64,000 nt of DNA. Source: Anabaena catenula FACHB-362. Its GTDB lineage: Bacteria > Cyanobacteriota > Cyanobacteriia > Cyanobacteriales > Nostocaceae. The position numbers and the translations under genes are program-made. Shown here one piece after another: positions 41,448 through 50,947 of the stretch. The stretch spans positions 62,001-126,000 of the forward strand of contig NZ_JACJTQ010000011.1 of NCBI RefSeq assembly GCF_014698735.1, in the 5' to 3' direction. Numbering within the stretch: the first letter of the stretch is position 1; every line of letters starts with the position of its first letter. Below the pieces are notes generated by a model. That model made no database searches and was not told the origin of the DNA. It worked only from the letters and a program-made list of their open reading frames with translations.

Positions 41448-43374
41448 ACTTTTTCAACAACCTTAAACCACTCAAAGTAACTAATACCGTCGAACCTTCA
41501 TGGCCGATAACGCCAATAGGGAGGTTAATATTACCGAAAAAGTTACCAATTAAAAGTAAAACAATAAAACCCAAAGCTACAGTGATATTTTGTTTGATTA
41601 TAGAGTGCGATCGCTTGCCCAATTTCATCGCCACCGCAATCTTTTCTAAATTATCCGCCATCAATACTATATCTGCGGTTTCCAAAGCTACATCACTACC
41701 AGCCACACCCATAGCAATACCGACAGAAGCTTGCGCTAACGCAGGTGCATCATTAATACCATCTCCCACCATAGCCACAGTCTGGTAATGTTTCTGGAGA
41801 CTACGAATTACATCTAGTTTATCTTCTGGCAAAAGCTCTGCATACACTCGATCAATTCCCACCAACTTAGCAACAGTTTGGGCGGTTCTGTGATTATCCC
41901 CAGTTAACATGACAATTTCTTCAATTCCCAACTTCCGTAACTGGGGAATAGTTGCAGCTGCTTCTTCTCTGACTTCATCTGCGATCGCAATTATACCCAA
42001 ACAATTGGTGATTCCTGATTGAGAATTTTCCTGGGCTACCCAAACCACAGTTTTACCCTCATCTTCCCAACCTTGCGCCGTTTTTTGCAAAGCAGCAGGT
42101 AAATTAGTCACAGACTTTTTAATAAAAGTCCCATTCCCGACAATGATCTTTTGTTCATCTAATATGCCAATAATACCCTGTCCTGGGATAGCTTGCGCCT
42201 CAATTGCCCGTTCCCATGTTAACTCAGCCGCAGCTTGAATAATTGCCTTAGCAATGGGATGTTCAGAAGCCGATTCTACAGATGCTGCTGCTGTTAATAC
42301 ATCATTGTGAGTAAATTCCTCAGATGCAATTACCTGAGAGACTTTTACCAGTCCTGTAGTTAGAGTACCAGTTTTATCAAATGCGATCGCTCTGACTTTC
42401 CCAATCATCTCCAATTGAGAGCCATTTTTAAACAAAATTCCCCTTCTTGCACCATTAGCAATTCCAGATAGTAAAGTAGGCATTATCGCCGCCATTAAAG
42501 CACAGGGAGAAGCTACCACCAAAAAAGTTAAAGCCCGATAAATCGTAGTTTCCCAATCCCAACCCCAAAGAAATGGCGGTAAAATTGCTAATAATATTCC
42601 CGCAATCACAATAAACCGCGCATAGCCCCGTTCAAATTTTTCGATAAACTCTTGAGAAGGAGGTGCTTCTGTTTGCGCTTGTTCAACTAACTTAATTACC
42701 CGTTGAATTAAACTACTTTCCGCAGGTTTGTGTACTTGCAACTGTAACGCCCCATAACCGTTGAGACTACCTGCAAAAACTTCCTCTCCCACCGTCTTTT
42801 CTACAGGTAAAGATTCCCCCGTAATAGCCGCTTGATTTAAAGTACTGTAACCAGATAAAATCACCCCATCAGTAGGAATAATTTCCCCCGGTTTCACAAT
42901 TATTTCATCTCCCACCCGTAACTCAGAGATAGAAACCATTTCTTCACTTCCTTGACGCAGAACCCGCGCTGTATCTGCTGTCAAACTCATCAAACTGCGG
43001 ATACTGCGTTCTGTGCGACGCATAGCGTAACCTTCCAACGCGCCACTAATAGCAAAAATGAGAATTAAAATCGCGCCATCGATAATTAGATGATATTCCC
43101 GTTTCCATAATCCCAAACCAGCAGCCCCTAGAGCCGCCACTATCATCAACAAATCTACGTCTAGTTCTTTTTCTTTAAAAAGAGTAGTTAGCCCCTCACA
43201 GGCGCTTTCATAGCCGCCTATGACATAAGCAGCAGGTAACAGTAGCAACGCCAAACCCAACCAGTTGAGATGTAAAGCAAACCAGCCGAGAAATAGCAGG
43301 AAACCACAAAGCATTGCGGCAACAGCGTCAGCGTGTTCTATCGTGAATTGTTGAAACCGTTGAGGGTAGAGCAT
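41446..43374 (-). CDS. coaT: P1B-4-type metal-transporting ATPase, CoaT-like
   Basis: This is a heavy-metal-exporting P-type ATPase of 642 aa without an N-terminal metal-binding domain. The membrane metal motif is SPC (VVASPCALMAAIMP) instead of CPC. The last membrane part contains GHEGSTVLVTLSGLR. SPC plus HEGxT defines P1B-4, which exports Co2+ (also Zn2+ or Fe2+). The phosphorylation loop is DKTGTLTTG (Asp333), with AITGESLP and MVGDGINDAPALAQA also present. A CoaR-type dyad lies in its promoter and a CoaR-like regulator is encoded at 58943-60058, which supports cobalt as the substrate. Confidence 0.88.
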   Translation of the reverse strand: MLYPQRFQQFTIEHADAVAAMLCGFLLFLGWFALHLNWLGLALLLLPAAYVIGGYESACEGLTTLFKEKELDVDLLMIVAALGAAGLGLWKREYHLIIDGAILILIFAISGALEGYAMRRTERSIRSLMSLTADTARVLRQGSEEMVSISELRVGDEIIVKPGEIIPTDGVILSGYSTLNQAAITGESLPVEKTVGEEVFAGSLNGYGALQLQVHKPAESSLIQRVIKLVEQAQTEAPPSQEFIEKFERGYARFIVIAGILLAILPPFLWGWDWETTIYRALTFLVVASPCALMAAIMPTLLSGIANGARRGILFKNGSQLEMIGKVRAIAFDKTGTLTTGLVKVSQVIASEEFTHNDVLTAAASVESASEHPIAKAIIQAAAELTWERAIEAQAIPGQGIIGILDEQKIIVGNGTFIKKSVTNLPAALQKTAQGWEDEGKTVVWVAQENSQSGITNCLGIIAIADEVREEAAATIPQLRKLGIEEIVMLTGDNHRTAQTVAKLVGIDRVYAELLPEDKLDVIRSLQKHYQTVAMVGDGINDAPALAQASVGIAMGVAGSDVALETADIVLMADNLEKIAVAMKLGKRSHSIIKQNITVALGFIVLLLIGNFFGNINLPIGVIGHEGSTVLVTLSGLRLLKK

Positions 43375-43407
43375 GAGATTTGTCTGAAGATAACTACTCT
43401 CACCCTA

Positions 43408-43434
43408 AACCTTGACATTAATGTCAATGTCAAG
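43408..43434 (-). promoter_or_regulatory. Putative CoaR operator and promoter of coaT
   Basis: The inverted repeat CTTGACAT/ATGTCAAG (43411-43434) overlaps a -35 of TTGACA at 43428-43433 on the minus strand. A possible -10, TAGGGT (43402-43407), follows after a 20-bp spacer. MerR-type regulators use such over-long spacers, and 20 bp is what is reported for coaT of Synechocystis. Confidence 0.7.
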
Positions 43435-43865
43435 AATGTGGACTTTATTTTTTGTCGCTACACCTTATATAGCCGTCCTAAATTAGTTGTAAACAACAAT
43501 ATAGCAATTCCCATTCAAGTGAGGTACAAGCAGTAACAATTACAGAACTTACGCAAAATTTCTCTAAACCCTCTTTCCTTCTCTTCGAGACGCTACGCGA
43601 ACGCGCTCTTCGCGTCTTTGCGGTTCATTTTTTCCTTACTTTTGCGTAAGTCCTAAATTAAACGCAGATAGACGCAGATAATTTTGTACTTCATTAGACT
43701 AGGAAATGCTATATCCCCGACTTCTGAGAGAAGTTGGGGATCTAAATCTTTTAGTGTTCACAAATCAGAAAGGATTACTATATATTTGATTATATCTTTT
43801 GAATTCAAACGATATACTTATACTGGATATCAACATTTAAACCCTATTTAGCAACCTATTAATTC
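43435..43865. other. Spacer between coaT and the sigma-factor gene
   Basis: Apart from the MITE at 43541-43655 the spacer is AT-rich and shows no gene. It is the left border of the block that separates coaT from coaR. Confidence 0.6.
43541..43655. mobile_element. MITE-like element with TA ends
   Basis: The ends ACTTACGCAAAA (43547-43558) and TTTTGCGTAAGT (43640-43651) are inverted repeats flanked by TA on both sides. The length is about 115 bp with no ORF. Such ends are typical of IS630/Tc1-type miniature elements. Confidence 0.8.
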
Positions 43866-45077
43866 ATGCGCTCTCGGCAAAGTATCCTGGAAATGTTTGC
43901 GACTTTCCTACAATTTGAGGCTGAACGCTTCAACGGTTGGGTATATGATGCCAAATTACGTCGCAGCATCCAGAAGCTCTTATTACAAATACCCCAAACG
44001 CAAAACTCAGAAAATTTTTGGGCAATTTACTGGCATAAAGCTTGGCAAACTCAACCAAATTCCTTAGCACTTGGTCATCTATCTGCTTACTTGCAAGAAA
44101 CCTGTTATTGGTCTGTACAAAGAACAATTCCCCAATTTTCCAGCTTACAGAGTAGTTTATCTGACTGTTTTCAGATAGCAATTTCCGAACTTCCCAAAAT
44201 CTTAAAAGGTTGTGATCCTAATCAAAAAGCTAGTTTAAAAAGTTATAGTACTGTCGCTTTTGGTAATATTATCCGCGATGCTTTACGCCAAAAACAAGAA
44301 ATAGATTTTTGCCATGATTGGGCATTATTGCTGAAATTAAGCCGCAAGCGACTCCAGGAAGCTTTACAAAATGCTGGGGTGACAGATGAGATTATTGCTC
44401 GTTACCTGTTGGCTTGGAAATGTTTTACAGATGGTTATATTCTCAGTAAATCTCCAGGTGTTCGTAAATTACAAAAACCTGACCAAGAGACTTGGGAAAC
44501 TATAACTCAACTCTACAACCGCGAATGCTTAACCCTTAACCCCCCTGGGACAGAATGCAATGCCGAAACTCTAGAAAAATGGCTGGTTTTTTGTGCCAAA
44601 CAGGTGCGTGCTTATCTTTATCCAGTGGTTTCTTCCCTCAACTTACCCAAGTTAGGACAAGCAGATGGTGAATTGCAAGATGATTTACCAGATAATACTC
44701 ATGAATCTTTACTAACTAGTATAATTGCTGAGGAAGAAGCCGAAACTCAAAAAAATCAACAAACAGAAATCCACAACTTGTTAATTGCGGCCTTGGAAAA
44801 ACTGACTCCACAATCACAGCAGTTATTGCAGCTATATTATCAGCAAGGACTCACCCAACAACAAATAGCCCAACAGCAACAAATCCAGCAATATCAAGTT
44901 TCACGTCAATTAGCTAAAGCCAGAGAATCCCTACTGCTGGCCATTACCAAATGGAGTCAGGAGACAATGCATATTTCTCCAAGTTCCAACGTGGTGAAAT
45001 ATATTAGTGCAGTGTTAGAGGAGTGGTTACAGAATTATTTCCGTAATCTGGAATCTCACTCCTCAAAGGAGAAATAG
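43866..45077 (+). CDS. Sigma-70-like RNA polymerase sigma factor
   Basis: The protein of 403 aa has a long divergent N-terminal part with a recognisable region-2-like helix set (HLSAYLQETCYWSVQRTIPQ). A C-terminal region 4 (ALEKLTPQSQQLLQLYYQQG, QQIAQQQQIQQYQVSRQLAK) works as the -35 helix-turn-helix. This is the type of sigma-like protein often found upstream of DUF1822 and CHASE2 genes in cyanobacteria (from memory). Its target promoters are unknown. The stop is followed after 2 bp by the ATG of the DUF1822 gene, and AAAGGAGAA (45066-45074) serves as that gene's ribosome-binding site. Confidence 0.8.
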   Translation: MRSRQSILEMFATFLQFEAERFNGWVYDAKLRRSIQKLLLQIPQTQNSENFWAIYWHKAWQTQPNSLALGHLSAYLQETCYWSVQRTIPQFSSLQSSLSDCFQIAISELPKILKGCDPNQKASLKSYSTVAFGNIIRDALRQKQEIDFCHDWALLLKLSRKRLQEALQNAGVTDEIIARYLLAWKCFTDGYILSKSPGVRKLQKPDQETWETITQLYNRECLTLNPPGTECNAETLEKWLVFCAKQVRAYLYPVVSSLNLPKLGQADGELQDDLPDNTHESLLTSIIAEEEAETQKNQQTEIHNLLIAALEKLTPQSQQLLQLYYQQGLTQQQIAQQQQIQQYQVSRQLAKARESLLLAITKWSQETMHISPSSNVVKYISAVLEEWLQNYFRNLESHSSKEK

Positions 45078-45079
45078 TT

Positions 45080-46216
45080 ATGTCTCTGTTCTGTGTCCCC
45101 CCTACCCAACTGTGGTTAGAGGTATCTTTAGAGGTACAAAACCAATCTTGGCAGCAAAGCCAGTCTTTTGTGAGTCCTCTCGGTCGTTGGAATGCCTTTT
45201 TGAATCAAGTATGCCTCAGTACCTTTCTACCTTGGTTGCAAACAGAATATGCACCAGAAGCTACTGTAGAAACCCTTCCCCAGATTTGGGAAGTAGTCAG
45301 CGGCACTGCTATAAATCTGGATACAAAACGCCTGATTCTGATTCCAGATAAAAATTTAGAAACTAGAGAATTTCATGTCCCCCAAGAATGGATAGATATT
45401 CCTAAGTTAGCTGGAGATTATTATCTAGCAGTACAAGTTAATCCTGATGGTGAATGGCTGCGAATTTGGGGTTATACCACCCATGAACAATTAAAAAATC
45501 AAGGTAGCTATGATCCTCAAGAGCGGACTTACTCTTTGGACGCTAATCAAATGATTGAGGATTTGAATGTACTGTGGGTTGTACGTCAATTATATCCTGA
45601 AGAACAAACACAAAAAGCGATCGCTCCTTTGCCTATTTTATCAACTACCCAAGCAGAAAACCTCAAGCAAAGATTAGCAAATCCGACAATTACTAATCCT
45701 CGCTTAGAATTGCCCTTTGAAATTTGGGGAGCATTATTAGAAAGGGAAGACTTTTTCCCACAAACCCAGAATTCAACAATTGTTAATTTGCGTCAGTGGT
45801 TTGAGAATGTGGTTACAAATAGCTGGCAAACAATAGAAACATTATTTGGTGCAGAACCCAATTTAGCCTTCAGTTTTCGTCAAAGCAATGATGTTGTTGA
45901 AGAATCAATTCGACGGGTAAAAGTAATAGACTTATCTAGTAGTCAAACAGTGGTACTGATGTTGCATTTAACAGCAGAAACAGATGGTAGAGTAGGAATT
46001 CGCGCTCAGTTATATCCGAATAATCGCAATTCTTATTTACCAACTAATGTTAGACTAGCATTGATTTCTACATCAGGCGATGTTGTGCAATCAGTAACAG
46101 CAAGGGAAGAGGATAATTCTATTCAACTGAAAAGATTTCGCTGTCCAGTAAATACAAGATTTAGTATTCAGGTAATTCTTGATGATTTCACCTTCACAGA
46201 AGAGTTTGAATGTTAA
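45080..46216 (+). CDS. DUF1822 family protein
   Basis: This 378-aa cyanobacteria-specific protein has no known function. The visible DUF1822 pattern is a segment FHVPQEWIDIPKLAGDYYLA, followed by a wing-like WLRIWGYTTHEQLKNQG and YDPQERTYSLD. The C-terminal half is beta-rich (VVLMLHLTAETDGRVGIRAQ), with an Ig-like finish FSIQVILDDFTFTEEFEC. It has no signal peptide and is probably cytoplasmic. It is translationally close to the sigma factor (2-bp gap), so a physical or regulatory link is likely. Confidence 0.82.
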   Translation: MSLFCVPPTQLWLEVSLEVQNQSWQQSQSFVSPLGRWNAFLNQVCLSTFLPWLQTEYAPEATVETLPQIWEVVSGTAINLDTKRLILIPDKNLETREFHVPQEWIDIPKLAGDYYLAVQVNPDGEWLRIWGYTTHEQLKNQGSYDPQERTYSLDANQMIEDLNVLWVVRQLYPEEQTQKAIAPLPILSTTQAENLKQRLANPTITNPRLELPFEIWGALLEREDFFPQTQNSTIVNLRQWFENVVTNSWQTIETLFGAEPNLAFSFRQSNDVVEESIRRVKVIDLSSSQTVVLMLHLTAETDGRVGIRAQLYPNNRNSYLPTNVRLALISTSGDVVQSVTAREEDNSIQLKRFRCPVNTRFSIQVILDDFTFTEEFEC

Positions 46217-46225
46217 TTAGTTATT

Positions 46226-46254
46226 GTAGGGGTTTAGCAATGCTAAACCCTTAC
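46226..46254. repeat. Copy of the GGGTTTAGCA palindrome
   Basis: GTAGGGGTTTAGCA, A, TGCTAAACCCTTAC lies 9 bp after the DUF1822 stop. It is the fourth copy of this palindrome family in the window. Confidence 0.85.
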
Positions 46255-46324
46255 CCACTAAACAACTTGTCAGAATCAGGATTTCCAGGATTTAAGGATG
46301 AACAGGATTAAGATGAGGACTGTA

Positions 46325-46467
46325 TCTCGTTCCCAGGCTCTGACTGGGAATGCCATCACAGAGGCTCTGCCTCTGATATCATCGTTAATGCAGCTTGGCG
46401 TATGCTCCGCTAGAGCCATAGGCAGAGCCTTCTAAAATTCATTCCTATACAGAGTATGGGAACGAGA
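46325..46467. mobile_element. MITE-like element with TCTCGTTCCCA ends
   Basis: The inverted ends TCTCGTTCCCA (46325-46335) and TGGGAACGAGA (46457-46467) flank GC-rich foldback DNA (GAGGCTCTGCCTC). It separates DUF1822 from the CHAT-CHASE2 gene. It is followed by AAATTAC heptamers at about 46480-46500. Confidence 0.75.
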
Positions 46468-46506
46468 AATAATCTCTTACAAATTACAAATTACAAATTA
46501 CCAAAC

Positions 46507-48846
46507 ATGAGTAAATTGATCGTCCTAAATTTAGGAAAAGGAAACTTACACCAAGGGTTTCCCACGGTCATAGCTCAACTTTGGCAAACAGATGTTCCTA
46601 ATCCCATGCAATTTACAGGTGGATTACCTGCTGCACCACAATTAGAACATCTTTATCAACGTTGGCAACAATTGTATACAGCGTTATATGCAAGTTTAGG
46701 ATGGCGTAGTCACAACATTTCTGAATTTGAAATTGAAGAAGAAGACGTTACTCATATTTCTCAAGCCGAGTTTGAAAACCTCTGCCAAGAATTACAAAAA
46801 AGTCTGAATATATGGCTCAATAGTTTAGCGTTTCTGAATATTGACCGCAAGCTACGAACCCAACTTTTACCTACAGATGAAATTCGCTGCATTATTACTT
46901 CTGAATGCCATCAAGTTTTAAAGCTACCTTGGTGTTTGTGGAATTTTTTTACTGATTACCCATTAGCAGAAATAGCCCTCAGTCCTCCTGAATATACCCG
47001 TGCAATTAAAAATAAGCAGAGAAAGACTAATGGTAAAGTTAGAATTTTAGCTATTTTAGGCGATCGCAATGGCATTGATCTAGAAAAAGACCAAAATTTA
47101 CTACGACAATTACCTAATGCAGAAATCAAGTTTTTAGTTGAACCTAACCGTTCTCAACTTACAGAACAATTATGGGAATCTGGTTGGGACATTCTCTTTT
47201 TTGCGGGGCATAGTTCCAGTCAAGGTAAAGGGAAAATGGTACTAAATGCTGGCGAAACTTTGACAATTGATCAATTAAAGTATGGTTTACAAAAAGCGAT
47301 CGCACAAGGTTTGCATTTAGCTATTTTTAACTCTTGTGATGGTTTGGGCATAGCAGAAGATTTAGCAGATTTGCATTTGCCCCAAGTGATTGTCATGCGA
47401 GAACCTGTCCCCGACAGGGTTGCACAGGAATTTTTAAAGCATTTCCTCGCTGTTTTTTCACGAGGACAAACTTTGTATACAGCAGTCAGAGAAGCTAGGG
47501 AAAGGTTACAGTCTCTAGAACATGATTTTCCCTGCGCTACTTGGTTGCCTGTGATTTGCCAGAATCCATCAGAAATATCGCCAACTTGGCAGGATTTTTG
47601 CGGTCAGCAGTCTGGTTTACAGTTGTCACGCGCCAATTTACGGCAGTTACCAGTTGTGGTTTTGGGTAGCTCAATTATTACTTTTGTGATAGTAATAATA
47701 CGGTTATTAGGGGGAATGCAAGCCCTAGAATTGGGAGCATTTGACCAATTAATGCGATCGCGCCCCAAAGAACAACCAGACTCCCGGCTATTGGTTGTAA
47801 CCATCACTGACCAAGATATTCAAGCACAAGGACAAGAACCTAGACAAGGTTCACTTTCAGATAAATATCTCAACTTATTACTCACAAAACTCGAACAATA
47901 TCAACCAGCAGCTATTGGTCTAGATATATACCGGGATTTTCCCGTAAGTGCCAACCAACCAGAACTAGTCAAACGGATGCAAAAAAGCGATCGCTTGATT
48001 GCTATTTGTAAACGTGCTGATCCAGAATATGACCCCACAGGCGTTTCACCTCCACCGGAAATCCCAGAAGCAAGGCTGGGTTTTAGCGATTTTATCGAAG
48101 ATAACGACAGTGTAATGCGCCGTCATCTAATGGCCATGACCCCAAATCCCATCTCATCAACTTGTACTCCCGCTTACGCCTTCAGCACTCGGTTAGGGTT
48201 TTTATATCTGCAATCACGGGGAATTACCGCCAAATTTACACCAGATTGGAATTTACAACTAGGGAATAAAACCTTCGGACGTTTGTACAAAAGAAGTGGC
48301 GGTTATCAGTCCATAGATGCACAAGGCAGTCAAATCCTGCTGAACTATCGTTTTTCGCCCTCTGTACAAGCGATCGCCCCACAAGTTACCATGAGCCAAG
48401 TATTAAATGGGCAAATTAACCCCAATGCCCTCAAAGACCGAATTATTCTTATCGGTGTCACCAGTAATAGTAGTAGTGATTATTGGTCTACACCTTATGG
48501 TAAAAGCCCCTTAGAAGTCGTACCAGGCATATTCATTCAAGCACAGATGGTCAGCCAGATTATCAGTGCTGCTTTAGACAACCGACCTCTATTATGGGTT
48601 TGGAGTCAGGGGATTGAAATCTGCTGGATTTGGTGTTGGTCTTTGACAGGTGGATTACTAGCTTGGTATGTTAGAAAAATCACTTATTTAATTATTATCT
48701 TAGCGATCGCAATAGGCACACTATCTGGACTCTGCTTAATCATACTCATTCAGGGCGGTTGGATACCTTTAGTACCATCTCTGATTTCTTTACTAATTTC
48801 TAGCGCTCAAGCTACTTATATCAGTAAAAAATTACAGAAATTTTAG
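46507..48846 (+). CDS. CHAT-CHASE2 membrane protein
   Basis: Residues 120-370 form a CHAT domain (caspase-like, clan CD). The presumed catalytic His is in FFAGHSSSQGKG (His235) and the Cys in IFNSCDGLG (Cys277). A transmembrane helix follows at about 380-402 (VVVLGSSIITFVIVIIRLLG). A CHASE2 extracytoplasmic sensor (MRSRPKEQPDSRLLVVTITD) comes next, then two to three C-terminal helices (YLIIILAIAIGTLSGLCLII). No output domain follows the last helix, so the CHAT domain itself must be the cytoplasmic output. The ATG at 46507 is chosen; an upstream in-frame ATG at 46456 lies in a MITE. It belongs to the same cluster as the sigma factor and DUF1822. Confidence 0.88.
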   Translation: MSKLIVLNLGKGNLHQGFPTVIAQLWQTDVPNPMQFTGGLPAAPQLEHLYQRWQQLYTALYASLGWRSHNISEFEIEEEDVTHISQAEFENLCQELQKSLNIWLNSLAFLNIDRKLRTQLLPTDEIRCIITSECHQVLKLPWCLWNFFTDYPLAEIALSPPEYTRAIKNKQRKTNGKVRILAILGDRNGIDLEKDQNLLRQLPNAEIKFLVEPNRSQLTEQLWESGWDILFFAGHSSSQGKGKMVLNAGETLTIDQLKYGLQKAIAQGLHLAIFNSCDGLGIAEDLADLHLPQVIVMREPVPDRVAQEFLKHFLAVFSRGQTLYTAVREARERLQSLEHDFPCATWLPVICQNPSEISPTWQDFCGQQSGLQLSRANLRQLPVVVLGSSIITFVIVIIRLLGGMQALELGAFDQLMRSRPKEQPDSRLLVVTITDQDIQAQGQEPRQGSLSDKYLNLLLTKLEQYQPAAIGLDIYRDFPVSANQPELVKRMQKSDRLIAICKRADPEYDPTGVSPPPEIPEARLGFSDFIEDNDSVMRRHLMAMTPNPISSTCTPAYAFSTRLGFLYLQSRGITAKFTPDWNLQLGNKTFGRLYKRSGGYQSIDAQGSQILLNYRFSPSVQAIAPQVTMSQVLNGQINPNALKDRIILIGVTSNSSSDYWSTPYGKSPLEVVPGIFIQAQMVSQIISAALDNRPLLWVWSQGIEICWIWCWSLTGGLLAWYVRKITYLIIILAIAIGTLSGLCLIILIQGGWIPLVPSLISLLISSAQATYISKKLQKF

Positions 48847-49257
48847 ATATGGGTAATGTATCAAAAAGTTAGGTAAATTACATACAAAGCCATATACAAA
48901 GAGACTTTCAAACCTATTCCCTCCTGTATATCAATAAACCAAACAAAAATATCTAAAAGTCTATAGCGGTATGCACTTGAATGAGGCACATCATAGCCCC
49001 CTCCACGAAACAGCGGGGAGGGGGTTGGGGGAGGGGTAATTGTATCTCACTGAACCAAGAAACGCTATATCTGTATATACACTTGAGGCTATTTTATCGG
49101 ATTTTTTGGTCTAAGTCCTACTAAAAAAACTTTTTGTTTTGCGCTGATTTGAGTGCATAAACCTCAAAACTGGAACGTGTAACTCATCAAGAAGTCAAAT
49201 GGCTAACACCAGACTTCTTGACAAACAGTATAAATTCATTGACTTAAGGAACTGAAC
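48847..49257. other. Spacer, largely repetitive
   Basis: The spacer contains the G-rich GGGGAGGGGGTTGGGGGAGG near 49014-49033, a common cyanobacterial repeat. No gene or clear terminator is recognised. Confidence 0.5.
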
Positions 49258-49713
49258 ATGAATATTTACCCTAACAAAAAAATGAAATCTTTGTTATTAA
49301 TCTTGGCTACAACTTGTGGAACAGCTTTATCAATTGTTGGTACTGTGAATTCTGCTGTTGCCTCAGAATTAACAGCTAATAAAAATTCAGCAGTAAATAG
49401 CAGAAATATAGCTAGAGTAAGTACTTGTCCCAAATATACAGGAGGAGGAAAGTTATTTGCCAAAATTGAAACTCGTAATTTTATTATTCACCTTTGCGAT
49501 CGTCGTGGAACGCTGTTTTATACAGGCATTTCTAAGCAGAATGGTAGAGGAATTTATTCTCTGCCAACTTATTCAGAAGAAGGAATAGGAATTATTGCCA
49601 AGAATGGACAATATGAATATGTTGTTACTGGGGCTGAACTAAGCATTTCCAAGAATGGCAAACTTTTACAGTCAGAACGTGTAATTAAATATGTTAGTGG
49701 TAACTCCAATTAA
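49258..49713 (+). CDS. Small secreted protein
   Basis: The 151-aa protein has a clear signal peptide (LLLILATTCGTALSIVGTVNSAVAS). The mature part has a Cys pair (VSTCPKYTGG and FIIHLCDRRG) and a beta-rich body. I know no family. It lies between the CHAT-CHASE2 gene and the DUF928 gene on the same strand, separated from each by about 400 bp, so it may be its own unit. Confidence 0.6.
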   Translation: MNIYPNKKMKSLLLILATTCGTALSIVGTVNSAVASELTANKNSAVNSRNIARVSTCPKYTGGGKLFAKIETRNFIIHLCDRRGTLFYTGISKQNGRGIYSLPTYSEEGIGIIAKNGQYEYVVTGAELSISKNGKLLQSERVIKYVSGNSN

Positions 49714-50115
49714 TTTTAAAGACAAAATTCTGAAAGAGCAAATTCTGATAAACCTAAAAATTTGTCAAGCAGTAGATGTTAGTTCACAGTGCAATATGAC
49801 TGAGATAAAAAAATAGACTGAAAACCCATCAAGTGGAAACCTAAGAACCCAAAAAGTTTTTAGGTTTTAACGTATTGAGAACACACTCTAAATATCTGGA
49901 TTTCTTTCTTCCTTTGCGCTTACTCTGCTAGAAACCACTTCTTCTCACTGCGTGTGATCTAAAAATGTGGTTTATTTACCCAAAAATCGCTGTAAATTGG
50001 GGGATAAAAGCCAATGGAGAGATAAAGTTTTTATAGTCAGAAATCAAGGGCATATTCATAAAAAACAGGTATAACTTGTTATATACATTGTTTCATTAAA
50101 AAATAAATTTTTGCT
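49714..50115. other. AT-rich spacer
   Basis: No gene or repeat family is recognised in these 400 bp. A short imperfect dyad AACCTAAGAACCC/AGTTTTTAGGTTTT at about 49838-49868 could be a terminator. Confidence 0.4.
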
Positions 50116-50898
50116 ATGAAAAAAACACTTTGGTTTCATACTGCCAGCATCATCTCTGCAATGACATTGAGCATTTTTAACTTACCAGGAAATTGGCAAA
50201 GTGGACAGGCTAAAACCCCAACACAAACTACTCAAATACAGTATATTGCACCAGGAGTGCAGGAACAGCCAGGAGAACCCAGAGGCCGACGTAAAGGTGG
50301 GGGTAGTCGAGGCCCATGTAAGCAGTATACAAACCTCACGGCTCTAGTACCCATAACTAAAACAAGAACGAAAGATTTCGTTTGGGGACAATCAGCATCT
50401 CCAAATCCCACATTTTGGTTTTTAGTACCTGATAAGTTAACTCCCAAACTTCCTGTTGAATTTGTAATTCAAGACGAAGCAGATAATTATGTCTATCAAA
50501 CAAAATTTAATCCACCAGAAACACAAGCAGGTATAGTCAGCCTAGCTATAAAACCTACAGTACCCTTAGAAACAGGCAAATCTTATCGTTGGACTTTTGC
50601 CATTTATTGTGATCAAGATAAGCCTTCTGCATCCGTTTATGTTCGAGGTTCAATGACGCAAGTTGCCCTCAATCCAACGCTGCAAAAGCAACTAGAAGCA
50701 GCAAAAACACCATTAGAACAAGCTGCTATTTTTGCCAAAAATGGTATTTGGCATAATGCCTTAACAACTTTGGGGGAACAAATCCAAGACAGTAAGAACA
50801 AAGACCCGAAAATTGCATTAGCTTGGAATGAACTACTCAAACAAGTTAATTTAGATAATTCTGCTTCCATTGTTCCATGTTGCACACCCAAGCCATAA
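50116..50898 (+). CDS. DUF928 domain-containing protein
   Basis: This cyanobacterial family of secreted proteins is of unknown role and is commonly near CHAT and TPS proteins. A signal peptide (IISAMTLSIFNLPG) is followed by a basic, Gly-rich linker (GRRKGGGSRGPC). The DUF928 core has YTNLTALVPITKTR and VWGQSASPNPTFWFLVPDKL, then YRWTFAIYCDQDKPSASVYV. The C-terminal part looks helical with Tpr-like AAIFAKNGIWHNALTTLGEQ. The length of 260 aa is typical. Confidence 0.85.
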   Translation: MKKTLWFHTASIISAMTLSIFNLPGNWQSGQAKTPTQTTQIQYIAPGVQEQPGEPRGRRKGGGSRGPCKQYTNLTALVPITKTRTKDFVWGQSASPNPTFWFLVPDKLTPKLPVEFVIQDEADNYVYQTKFNPPETQAGIVSLAIKPTVPLETGKSYRWTFAIYCDQDKPSASVYVRGSMTQVALNPTLQKQLEAAKTPLEQAAIFAKNGIWHNALTTLGEQIQDSKNKDPKIALAWNELLKQVNLDNSASIVPCCTPKP

Positions 50899-50947
50899 AC
50901 ATATAGCAATAGCTAAACCCACATTCTGAAATGTGGGTAAAAAAAAC

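Noticed and set aside
46456..46506. Upstream in-frame ATG for CHAT-CHASE2
   Set aside because: The codons lie in the end of a MITE and in heptamers. MSKLIVLNLGKG at 46507 is the natural start.
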